DNA of 64,000 nucleotides from Globodera rostochiensis (taxonomy: Eukaryota > Nematoda > Chromadorea > Rhabditida > Heteroderidae). The notes below the pieces were generated by a model. That model did no database searches and was not told where the DNA came from. It worked only from the letters and a program-made list of their open reading frames with translations. Below, one piece after another: positions 33,060 to 43,188 of the stretch. The stretch's first letter is position 1. Every line of letters starts with the position of its first letter. Where the stretch lies: NCBI GenBank assembly GCA_018350325.1, contig JAEVLN010000010.1, forward strand, positions 310,001 through 374,000, read 5' to 3'. The translations under genes were made by a program, and so were the position numbers.

Positions 33060-34213
33060 TCATTTTACTGGGACAACAACGAGAATTTTTGCTGGCTGCG
33101 GGGAAATTTTGCCAATACGAAGGACTGCTTGAAAGGCCGTTCGATAGTCATTACTAAAAATTAAATATGAGTTTCAAAATTGTGAATTTTTAAACTTTGC
33201 CTGAGGGCGTAGAGAATGGGGGCGTTCAGTGCCAACGTCAGTTGCATCGCATAAGAGATGTAACTGAGCACATACCATTGGGTGACATCTATGACATCGA
33301 ACTGGTTCAGCACCAATTTCACTGTCCAATAGGACGCCCAACCGCACATTTCGACCAAACAAATGACCGTCAACGAAAAAAGGACCTTTTGCGTCACCGC
33401 ATCATTAACTAAAAATTTTTTAATTTAAATTTCTGTCAAAATTTTGCATGCTTTGCGAAACGCAGGATGAGAGCAGTTTGATGCGCACCCAAAGGGCCAA
33501 ATAAAGTATGGCAGAACTGGTGTTCAGTGCCCAACTGCAAGTCGCAAAATACGTCGGGGCCGGTTCCAAAGTCAAGCAAAAAACCAAACTTAAATACGAA
33601 TTAAAAGCATTATTAATTTTAATTAAGATTAATAAAATAGACACTGACTTTTCTGAAAAATTAATTATCGAATTGTTGACAGAAGCGGCGACAATAAAAA
33701 GACCAAAGGAAGTTGACGCAACGAGGGCAAAGAACATGTAACGACGCTTATACCGGTTGCCCATTTGCCTGAATTAATTAATTAAAATAAAAATAATATT
33801 TATTTAAATGTTTAACAACTTTAATGGGAAAATGGCGCCGATCAGTCGGTCCAAAGCGATCAGAGGGAACAAAACGTATTGGCAACAGAGAAAGAAAAGC
33901 GGGACGGGGACGAGCAGGCAACATTGCCAGAGGGGAATGCCGGAGGGGCGCAACAAAACAATGCCAAACTGAACAAAATACGTCAGAGAATAGAGCGCAA
34001 TGCAAGCCGAGTTGGCGGCGATCAGCCAATTGCACGTGCTGTTCAGAGCCCTTAAAATTTGGGGTTTATTAATAAATATTTTATTTTAATTTTAAAATTA
34101 AAATACTTTGTTTTATATGTGACGAACACCAAAATGCTGTTGGACAAAATCATTAGCACTGCCACCAAAGCTTTTCCGCCGTTTAGCACAACCGGGTCGT
34201 TGAAAAAGCTCAT
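33060..34213 (-). CDS. Srsx-type chemoreceptor, copy C
   Basis: Third paralogue, same orientation as B. Exons 34213-34107, 34050-33820, 33768-33649, 33588-33452, 33408-33201, 33153-33060. The start is MSFFNDPVVLNGGKA, with IALDRL-type TM3 and NDYRTAFQAVLRIG at the TM7 end. Exon 3 is two codons longer than in A/B (NFSEK). GC donors are kept at the same two introns. The tail ends VVVPVK. The frame is open throughout. B and C probably arose by tandem duplication, A by inversion of one copy. Confidence 0.87.
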
Positions 34214-34599
34214 TTTGTCAAGACCGGTAATTTATTTATTCTTCTATTAAAAAGTGCCAATGATTAAATCTTAATGAATAAGTAGTAAAACCTTAACCTT
34301 CCCTAATAACTAATCACCGGGAGAATTTTAAAAGATAAAGTGAAACATTTTAATGTAAAGAATAGACACACAAAAAAAAAATTACCCAAACGAACGTAAT
34401 GATTTTAAATTTATGAATTCAAAACGATAAAGAACCGCACACTTTTTCATTGTCTCGAACATTCAAATGGCAAATTGTGCTAAATGCCGTTGTTTGTAGT
34501 TTAATTAAGGAGGCACGCAAGTTCCGCTTAAATGCCTTAAGTAATAAATGAACGGTTGTGCCGGAACATTGGCAACAAATTGTCAAAAAAAAATGGTAA

Positions 34600-35720
34600 A
34601 GTGTCGGTAAATCACGCCATTTTGCAAAAATAATTGAAAAAAAGGGGTGACGACGGCATTTTCATCATTAAAATGCGTGAAATTTACTTCTTTCGAAGAA
34701 ATAATCTGACGTAACTTAAAACTCGGAATAATAACTAATTTCTCACGAAATCGGCAGAAAAACTTCGAAAATTGAAAACAAAAGGCAAATGGGACAAAAA
34801 TAACCATTTTTCCAATAAAAATGCGTACCGTCGGGCTCCTCGCCCGTGTAAATTTTACAAAGTTTAATAAAATTGTCGCTGACATGGAGGAGGTGGTTCA
34901 AAACTATACAACACTTTTTTGGTGTCAGCAAGCACAGACCAATAAGCAAACAAACACACGACGCATTCTTACAAAAAATAATTTAAAATTCAAAAATCAT
35001 AAAATTTCATAGACATCTCAAACATCGAAAGGTTTTTTTTTGACCCACCCCTACCCCCGACTTTGGCCCATTAAGTTTGTTTAGTTCGTCGCGTGACTTC
35101 AGATCTCATTTTTGACAAAATATAAAAATAAATCGCCCTAAACAATGAGATTTTCAAAAAATGTGATAAAATCTAAACTCCTGTAATTTGAAAGAATTTT
35201 TTGATAGTTTATTAATTAATTCTCGTCACAATGAGAACTTATGATTTGCAACTAACAAATTAATTTATTTCTATTTCCTATGTTTAATTCTTATTAAGAT
35301 CTAAATCCAATGTAAATGAGATTTCAGTAAAAATAGTAAGTGTTTTTTTCAAGACTAAGCATTTTTTGTATATTTCTTTCGGCAAAAATTTGTGGCGCAT
35401 CGCTTTGTGTGCCGTTTAATCGGGATTTCTTTCAGTGTTCTGAGCTGTCGACATTAGATGGGTTGTCGACTTTTAAAGGCCGTAAAGTTTCTGGAAACGA
35501 TTTCGGAACTCTCTGAAATTAAAAAATATATATATAAAAACGCACAAACATTAGGGTCTGTAAACTTTGAATAGCTTAGAAAGCCTAAGCGCTACTAAAG
35601 CTCACCTAAGCCTATTTTAAATAGTTTGCATTGAAACTAAATTAGTGCAGTAAAAATTTAAATTTAAAATATTTTAAAAATAGCGATAAAATCTATTTAA
35701 AACAATAAAGTGTTCCCCCA
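34600..35720. other. Intergenic, no gene seen
   Basis: AT-rich spacer. Overlapping open frames on both strands at 34583-35012 lack splice signals and coding-like composition. Confidence 0.4.
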
Positions 35721-35729
35721 CCTGTTCAT

Positions 35730-37600
35730 TATCAAAAAGAGGATTGGGTTAAGCCCGCAGTAAACCATCCAGGGGGCCTAAACAGTGTAAAGTTTTCATT
35801 TTTAAAAAACAGAAAAGAGGGGGGGGGGGTGACCTGAATTAAATAGACGTGATTTGTGCGTGTAAGTGAAATGGGAATTATTTTTAACAATTTCCCAACG
35901 CAAATTTCGCCGTCGCAAGAACTGAACGAATTCCACGCGATGATCAGAAGGCCCATCACCACGTAAAGAATGATAGCCTGAGGGGACATTGATCAATGAT
36001 CACTCGGTACGCGTTTAACTTGTCGTTGTTCATTTTGACAACCTGCACAAGCAATCGCCGTTCGTAATCGTTCAGCAGAGGCGGTCTTCTCCCATTTGTG
36101 GCTTTAACATCGTTCCGACGCGTGCTGATTCGGCTCTAATCAAATCAAATTTAATCAATTTTAAAAATATTTTTGACAGATCACTGACCATTTTGGCGAT
36201 TGCAATTATGACAATGTAAATGATCAGGCAGACAATCGGCATCACAACCGTAGCACACCAGAACACTTCGCGGATTGTCTGCGTGTAGGGCTTGGAAATG
36301 TCGAAGACGAACTGGCTGGTGCCCGAAAAGAACAGGTCGCCCATGTAACGCGTCTGATGGAGCGCAATGATCACGAAAAACAGTGTCCAGCAAAACGCGT
36401 GGGCAACCTGATCACAACGTAAATTAACAAATCAAATTGAATTGGAACAGCTGTTCCGGCTCGAGATTTTTTGAGACCCGAGATTTTTCGAGAATCTCGA
36501 CCTTGAGATCTCGCTCGACGAAAAATGAGCTTCACGAGATTTTCCGAGACCGAGATTTTTTTAAGAATATTGACTCAAGATCTCGCTCGACGAAAAATGA
36601 GCTTCACGAGATTTTTCGAGACCGAGATTTTTTTGAGAATATCGACTCGAGATCTCGCTCGAAGTTCAAGTCCGGACTCTATTTGTGATCGGGATTTGTC
36701 GCGGAAGAGTAAAGAAAATCCGTATCATTTAAATTTGGAATTGTCCGTTGATCAGATTTATATTATTTCGTACATTGAATAGTTTCGCCTCAGTCTCCTC
36801 GTCAAGTATGAGGGATGAGCCAAGAAAACGTGCCCGGAGGATTACAATGAGACGGTTAATGGCAAGCAACAAGTGCTGCATGACAAGAAGGTTCCAGGCA
36901 TTGATCACAATGCTACCGCAAATCTGTGATCAATATTTTAAGTTATGATTAACAACGCTTGCTTAAAAGATTTAAATCATAACCATTTGTAACCAAATCG
37001 GAATCTGATCAGTGATCAGATTGAGTGCGGCAAACATTAGCATTGGGGCCAACTGGAGACAGTCGGTGACGCCATTTGTGAACAAAATTCGGAAGCAAAC
37101 ATTGTTCCGATAGTTGGGGTAGATCAAGAATATCTGCAAGGAACTGGACTGAATAAAATCACCCAACTCCCGGGGTGAGGCGTGATCCGGATCACATCTA
37201 ATTTTTGAATCGCAAATTGTCCTTAGTGAAAATGGAGACTAAAAATTCGATTTTATTGGTAAATTCCATCGAGATGTGCCATCTATTCAAGTTTGTGGTT
37301 ACTGGGAGCGTCATCAGTTGGAGCACCAGCATTGGAGTGCAGATCAAAATGTTCATCAACGAGAATGGGTTCAGGTTCAGTTTCAGCGGATGATCGCTTT
37401 CGTTTGCGCTTGATGAATAATTGGAAATGTTATTGATCAAATAGTCAATGGATATGTTGTTGCTGTTCATGCTTTTGTTGTTGTTCGCCGCCAGCATAAT
37501 AGCGTTGATCAGTGAGAAGGAATCATTAAAATGATCAATGTTGTTGGTCGTCGTAGAAGACAACGTATTATTATTATTGGTCAAATGCTGCATTATGAAC
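35730..37600 (-). CDS. 7TM serpentine receptor-like gene
   Basis: Minus-strand exons with regularly spaced hydrophobic segments: about 37593-37250 (N/S-rich extracellular N-terminus with potential N-glycosylation sites, then NPFSLMNILICTPMLVLQL), 37180-36972 (YRNNVCFRILFTNGVTDC; LMFAALNLI), about 36930-36790 (LLVMQHLLLAINRLIVILRAR, TM3 with an NRL end), 36410-36140 (FCWTLFFVIIALHQTRY; CLIIYIVIIAIAK) and about 36040-35800 (QAIILYVVMGLLIIAWNSF). This is chemoreceptor-like, but the class could not be decided. The first intron cannot be placed with a clean donor, and the 3' end is unclear. A low-complexity element (36448-36681) lies in an intron. Confidence 0.6.
36448..36681. mobile_element. Low-complexity element, GAGATCTCG word
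   Basis: Ends CAGCTGTTCCGG and (inverted) TAGAGTCCGGACTTG, with an interior of two long repeats of CGAGATTTTTCGAGACC and CTCGCTCGACGAAAAATGAG words. No matching 8-bp flanks were found, so the boundaries are provisional. It resembles the element at 41683-41835 in its TAGAG end. Confidence 0.55.
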
Positions 37601-37629
37601 AAAACCTGACACATAAAAATGGGCAATTA

Positions 37630-38690
37630 TGAGCTAAAGCAATGCCGGGGCGGGGACGGGGGGTAGGGGCCGTAATTGGCGCAATGGCATTTGGGGCCGG
37701 CACTGCTTGCCAATTTTAAATTTAGTTCGTTGACGTAATAATTAAAATTAATGAAGCAAATCTGTTGAAAAAAATGATAAACTGCGAACAAAAACCAAAT
37801 TCATTTAAAGAATTGAAAAGATTCCACCTGTTCTATGCGTATACCTATTATGCATATTCAATAATTTCCCGGCTAATTATTTGTTTTCCACGAATTGATG
37901 GATTGGCTGCTGCATTTTGTGATATTAAGTACACCCAAATTAAAACAATTTACATGCCCATTCATCAGCCAATTTTCTATAATTTCTAGGCTTAATGAAC
38001 ATTTATGCTTGGGTATTTTTAGGCTTTTAGGATACTTATGTTTAGGATAGTTGTAATGAATTTTTATTCGTATTTATTAGGTAATTAATTAGCATGCGAT
38101 GCCGTCGGGGCTCCAAATGACTGGTTCCTCCCTCGTGGTCGGGGGTGGGGGTGAAGCGCAAAAAAGTCATTAAAAAAATTTCTTGCTTTCATTTTTTTGG
38201 GGTGCCATCCGAAAAGAATTTCAGGTACTTAAGAAACATATATATTTATATGCTTTATCTAATTACCCCCCCCCCCCAAATACAAATTAAATAACTTATT
38301 CCCAGGGCTCCCAGATCTGAGATTTTAGCCTCATTTGTGGTTTTTAGAGTTTGATGAGGTTTTTTGTCGCTTTTTAATTTTCTTAACGTTATTTCATAAA
38401 CATACCGCAAAAACAATAATGTAAAATGTAGTAAACTGCAAATATTTTCTCTAATATTGATGGCATAAATTTGTCAATTATTAGACTTAGTCCATGATTA
38501 TGTTTCTCTCAATCAACAATGTTTTGCCAACTGAGTACCCTCTATAAAGAGGCTGTTTTTGTACCAACTTTGCGGAGCTCACTCGGCCAGCAATTGTTGC
38601 TGTCGCACTTTTGAAATGATTTCATGCGATTTGTTTCGTCGAGATGAAGCGACTGAACAAGAACAGGTTGCTGTCGCTGTGTTCTCGTCA
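37630..38690. other. Intergenic, no gene seen
   Basis: AT-rich with short G and C runs (37640, 38265). A plus-strand open frame at 37765-37989 is AT-driven and unsupported. Confidence 0.4.
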
Positions 38691-38691
38691 T

Positions 38692-38865
38692 TAGGGTTGG
38701 ACAAACCCGGATAATCTGGAACCGGTATGGGACAATTTTGGATAAAAATTATCCGGTATTGAACTATGACAACTAAATTATGCTGGATCCGGAACCGGTA
38801 TCCGGGTGTTTTTGAGTTATCCGGTATCCGGGGGACCCGGATAATATTCGGTTTTGTCCACCCTA
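38692..38865. mobile_element. 174-bp hAT-like MITE, CCGGATA word
   Basis: Ends TAGGGTTGGACAAA and TTTTGTCCACCCTA with a perfect 8-bp target-site duplication CTCGTCAT (38684-38691, 38866-38873). The interior is words such as CCGGATAATC, GGAACCGGTAT and GGTATCCGG. Confidence 0.9.
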
Positions 38866-39247
38866 CTCGTCATTAACAAAAACCGCCTTATTTGATGAAA
38901 AATGAAAGGAATTTGAGAAGGAGAAAGTTGTTTTGTGGGGGAACGGCGGACGTTCAATTGACATACAAAACGGAAACAAAGTACAAATGCGTCGAACGAA
39001 TTTGTTTTATAACGCAAAATTGAGCTGAAAAACTATTCAATACGTTTAGGGGGGTAACCTGCGCACTGCCCGAATTGATTTGCGCATGGAATATATTTTT
39101 AATTGAAAGAAAAACAATGAAAGTGAGAGGGGGGGGGGGGGGGGGGATCGGTCTCGCGCGCATGTTCAAAACTGGTCGGGCATGAGAATTCTAATTTTTA
39201 AATTACATAAATTAATAATGTGATTTTAAGGAGGGTCGGGTGTACAC

Positions 39248-39520
39248 CAGGGATGATTGGAATTCCGGTTTCCGACTTTTTTGGCGTTGGAATTCCGATT
39301 TCCGAAATTCTTTGAGGCTCCGAAATTCCGATTTCCAAGTTTCGAAAAATTTTGAGGCTTCGGAATTCCGATTTCCGACTTTTTTGGCGTCAGAAAGCCG
39401 AGTTTCGAAAAATTTTGAGGCCTCGGAACTCCGATTTCCGACTTTTTCCGATTTCCGACTTTTTGGCGTCGGAATTCCGATTTCCGAGTTCTTTTTTGAG
39501 GTCGTCGGCCCCCATCCCTG
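39248..39520. mobile_element. 273-bp hAT-like MITE, TTCCGATTTCCGA word
   Basis: Ends CAGGGATGATTGG and GGCCCCCATCCCTG with a perfect 8-bp target-site duplication GTGTACAC on both sides. The interior is about 14 iterations of GGAATTCCGATTTCCGA-like words. The open frames in it on both strands are by-products. It follows a G run (about 39130-39147). Confidence 0.9.
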
Positions 39521-39675
39521 GTGTACACGTTGGAAATGTTTAAGCAAGTCTGAAGTCTGGCAGTCATATTTTGAGGAAATGTCGGCATGTAAAAAATGTC
39601 AAATGCAACGAATGCGAAAAAGAATTGTTGCCAAATGATTGTTCAACGAGTTCAATGCTTAAACATTTACAACAA

Positions 39676-39990
39676 TTAGTGCACTAATTGTTTCTTAACT
39701 CTCCACTCAATTCCCGCAACATCAATTTTATTAAAGCGGGAATATTTGCCAATGCTCTCCGAAAAAATGGACTTTTCCACTTTTTGTAGGGTGAAAATTC
39801 CATAAATGACCAATGGGACAAAGAAAATATTAATGCCTAATTTGGTTTTTGAATTTTTAAAATAAAAATGTTCTTCCAACATATCGATTTTTTTAACAGA
39901 CACCGGATAGGTACTCGCGCACGCGAATCCGGCACCTAATAATATTGACAATTTTTGAAAGATTTGAATGCTTTTTCCAAATGAACAAAA
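39676..39990 (-). CDS. Small unrecognised membrane-type protein (partial model)
   Basis: Open minus-strand frame ending at 39676, about 91 residues from a TTG codon, and open about 12 residues further. It has two hydrophobic segments (LSILLGAGFACAS; INIFFVPLVIYGIFTL) and a basic end. No in-frame ATG, so an upstream exon or an alternative start is needed. It lies only about 75-120 bp downstream of the gene at 40064-41588 on the same strand, a spacing seen in nematode operons. Family not recognised. Confidence 0.4.
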   Translation of the reverse strand, partial: FCSFGKSIQIFQKLSILLGAGFACASTYPVSVKKIDMLEEHFYFKNSKTKLGINIFFVPLVIYGIFTLQKVEKSIFSESIGKYSRFNKIDVAGIEWRVKKQLVH

Positions 39991-40063
39991 AAGGGCAACA
40001 ATTTATGAGGTAAAAATGCAATTGCCAATAAAAAACGTTGTGCTAAAAAGTGCCAACATTTAT

Positions 40064-41588
40064 TTACTCATTGGCTTTTGGCATTTTGTCCTTTTGGTCT
40101 GAAAGTCGGGATGTCCTCTTTTTGGCGTCCAATTCTCGAACTTTAAATAATGGCATAAAGTCGCCAGCCATTGTTTTGTTTATACGCCAGTTTGCGACGA
40201 TATTGCGCATTCTTTCATCACTTTCGGCTAAATTATATTTATTAAAATGCATTTATTCAACAACAAAAAAACTGTTTCCAAATTCAAAATGTAATTTCAC
40301 AATTTTGTAAAAGCAAATGTGACAAAAAAGTAAATTATTTATTGACAAAATTTAAAAATGTTATCTCAAAACGGCGCGCTAACATAATGTCGAAGCCACG
40401 AAACGTCGAAGCCACGAAACGTCGAAGCCACGAAATGTCGACTCAGCCAAAAACGACGAAATGTCGAAAAAAAAATAATTTTTTTAAAGTCGATAAAAAA
40501 ATTTTGTTAGGGGTATACAAGGGCGTAGAATCCGAATACGACCTCCATTTCGACCAATTCCGAACCCCGGACCCAAATTCGAACAATTTTTTAAAAATTC
40601 AAAATAGTTTTTCTAGTGGTTTTCTGGGCCGTAGAATACAATCTGACTTTCATTTTGCCCAATTCTGAATCCCGGACCCGAATTCATGCCTTTTGAGAAT
40701 GATTTTAAGACCAAAATTGATTTCTGAACATTTTTGAATTTTCAAAAATTGTTCGAATTTGGGTCCGGGGTTCGGAATTGGTCGAAATGGAGGTCGTATT
40801 CGGATTCTACGCCCTTGTATACCCCTAACAAAATTTTTTTATCGACTTAAAAAAAAATTATTATTTTTTCGACATTTTGTCGTTTTTGGCTGAGTCGACA
40901 TTTCGTGGCTTCGACGTTTCGTGGCTTCGACATTTCGTAGGGCAGCGCTCAAAACACAAATATTAAAATTAATTTTCAAAAAAAAATATTCATTCTATAT
41001 AAAACTTACGATTTTTTTGCTTTTTTTTGCCGAACCAGTGGTCAAGTTCTTTATAAACTTTAGCCCTTTCTTTTCTCTCTATGTTCAAGCTTTGACTTCT
41101 ACTGATCACTAAATTATTTCGACCATTTCCGTCCGAAGCGTTCATTGGCTTTGGCACATTTAGGGACAACGATTTTCTTAAAAGACTTTGCTCGTTGAAC
41201 GAACGACTCGCAAAAGCGGAACTCTGCAAGTTTATTTGTTTAAGTGAAAAAATCATTTAAAAATGATTAATAATTTATAACAAAATTTTTGAAAATGAAT
41301 TTGCATCGAAAGAATGTGCAACTTTGAATCGAGGATTGAGCGTGAGCGCTGCGAACACATGGCTGGTCGGCAGAATGTCATCCGAATTTTCAAAGTCAAC
41401 AAAATTGGACTGGTAATTACTTAAAATGGGAAAAATAAATAAATAATAAATAAATAAAATTGTTTAAAAATTATTATTTAACATACCCTTCATCTTCACC
41501 GTCTTCTTCGTTTGGATTTCCAAATATTCCTACAAAAACACCGGACAAAATGGTCGTCACAATAAAAATAGTTGCAGTTGAGAACATG
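40064..41588 (-). CDS. Novel small secreted protein
   Basis: Four exons. Exon 1 (start 41588) gives a signal peptide (MFSTATIFIVTTILSGVFVG) and an acidic stretch; exon 2 (about 41421-41322) has NYQSNFVDFENSDDILP; exon 3 (about 41224-41009) has FNEQSLLRKSLSLNV and KVYKELDHWFGKKKQ; exon 4 (about 40232-40064) has MRNIVANWRINKTMAGDF and ends PKANE. Secreted, with basic clusters; HWFGKKK would fit a dibasic cleavage plus amidation site, giving a WF-amide peptide, but only one such site exists. No family recognised: it could be a neuropeptide precursor or a secreted effector. Intron 3 is long because it contains a 575-bp foldback element. Confidence 0.6.
40373..40947. mobile_element. 575-bp foldback element with GTCGAAGCCACGAAA ends
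   Basis: Perfect 8-bp target-site duplication CTCAAAAC (40365-40372, 40948-40955). The left arm (about 210 bp) and right arm are inverted copies. Each starts with two or three tandem ACGAAACGTCGAAGCC units, then continues through GGTATACAAGGGCGTAGAAT and GGACCCAAATTCGAAC. No coding capacity. It lies in an intron of the secreted-protein gene. Confidence 0.9.
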
Positions 41589-41682
41589 GCAATTTATGGT
41601 ATATCCGTTACTTCTATAATATATTTTATAGAGATTAAATATTATACATTTAATCAAAAAGTTTATTAACAATGATCACAGA

Positions 41683-41835
41683 TAGAGATCGGACTTGATA
41701 ACCGATCGAGATTACGATCGAGAATCTCGAAAATCTCGGTCAGGCCAAATTTTTTTGATCGAGATTTTGATCGAGAATCTCAAAAAAATCTCGTCGAGAG
41801 ATTATGATCAAGAATCTCGATCGGTCCGATCTCTA
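41683..41835. mobile_element. 153-bp hAT-like MITE, GATCGAGAATCTCG word
   Basis: Ends TAGAGATCGGAC and GTCCGATCTCTA with a perfect 8-bp target-site duplication ATCACAGA (41675-41682, 41836-41843). The interior is iterations of CGAGATTTTGATCGAGAATC. Confidence 0.9.
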
Positions 41836-42187
41836 ATCACAGATCACATACATATCCTGATCATATCCAATGTCGCTGAAACGAAATCCGACCAATGATT
41901 TTAGCTTTGATTTAGGGCAGAATATAAAATCATCACCAATATTTTTAGAATCTTGGCAACATATCGGTGGAAAGAAAAAAATTATTATACATTCACCAGA
42001 ATTAATAAATGTTTAAAATCTTTTTCTAAAATTGAATATATGGTGAGTGGAATATAATAATCAATAAAATATTCTTTTCATTTTGCCAATGCCTTTATTT
42101 TGGCATGTGATGTTGCATTTTATAATTTTAATGTAAATTATTATACAATTATAATATGTGGCCCATTATTACTAAAAGTTGGACAAT

Positions 42188-42389
42188 CAGGGATGGGCAA
42201 AATGTCGGATGTCGAAAATTTGCAGAACTCACAAATGAAATAAAGTTTAAAAAATGCAGAAAAATTAATCATTTTTACTTCTTGAGATGTTTTCTTGAAA
42301 AATGTCAAAAATTACCGATTACCGCTCGGTATACCGAACTTCGAATTACCGTTACCGATTACTGAAAACCCGCATTTGCCGAACACAAT
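42188..42389. mobile_element. Chimeric or decayed low-complexity element
   Basis: The left end CAGGGATGGGCAAAA matches the element at 53924. The right end ATTTGCCGAACAC matches the TAGTGTTCGGCA family, with CGGTATACCGA and ATTACCG words before it. No target-site duplication. It may be two elements joined. Confidence 0.45.
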
Positions 42390-42574
42390 TTGAACTTTTG
42401 TTGTATGAGCCAAAAAGCATGAATAAACTCCGGAGCTTTTATGCGTCTATTTTACTGTAAAAATGTGAATAATTTTAAAACATTTTTTGCATACGATTTC
42501 CAATAAATGACGTGACTGGCTTTAAACATTGTCTTCGTCGCATTAAGCTTTTATTGTTTGTAAATTCCTTTAAA

Positions 42575-42757
42575 CTATTGAGAGAATGTTATTATTCCTT
42601 TATTATATTCATTCATTAAGATGCTTAAGAATCGTTTAATGTCTTTTATCAGATTGCTTGAATTCGTCATCTTCAGCTGCTTTGCCGCTGGCGATGCATC
42701 CAAAGCCCTTCCGGGCATGCCAATAATTGGCACAATCAAATAGCCCTCATAAAGCAT
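42575..42757 (-). CDS. Possible small peptide exon (weak)
   Basis: 60-codon minus-strand frame with a hydrophobic start (GYLIVPIIGMPG) and a basic amphipathic second half (NLIKDIKRFLSILMN). A donor-like GTGAGTAAAG just upstream suggests part of it could be an exon of a small secreted peptide. No further exons could be joined. Confidence 0.2.
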   Translation of the reverse strand: MLYEGYLIVPIIGMPGRALDASPAAKQLKMTNSSNLIKDIKRFLSILMNEYNKGIITFSQ

Positions 42758-43188
42758 TCTTTACTCACGTAAATCGGCAGGTGCAAAGCTTAGGCGGCAG
42801 CAATTTGCGTCGCTATGTGGCCCCTTTTGTAATAAAAAGTGGGCCAAGTTGCCATGGAGATTAACAAAGTTCATCTAAACAAAGATACAAATGGTTCACC
42901 TCGGCACTTAAATAGGAAGAGGGGGGGGAAGGGGCAAGTACCCAACCGTATGAACAAAATCTAATGGGGACGGCAAAACGGGCACTCATTCACTCACTCA
43001 ACAGCATTTTTGTATTAATTGTAGTCAGAAATGGACGAATGCCAAATGTAAGCCCGCCCATTTGAGCTTCACGGCTTTTCACACTTAAATACCGTCGTGT
43101 TCATAAAGTGTTTTAATAGGAGCACATTATAATTTAAAAAAAAAATAAATTAAAATGAATTTATTTAAAAGAAAAGTCGAATATAATC

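Noticed and set aside
36437..36782. Plus-strand RSRSTKNELHEI-type repeat frames
   Set aside because: Translation of a low-complexity inverted-word element, not a gene.
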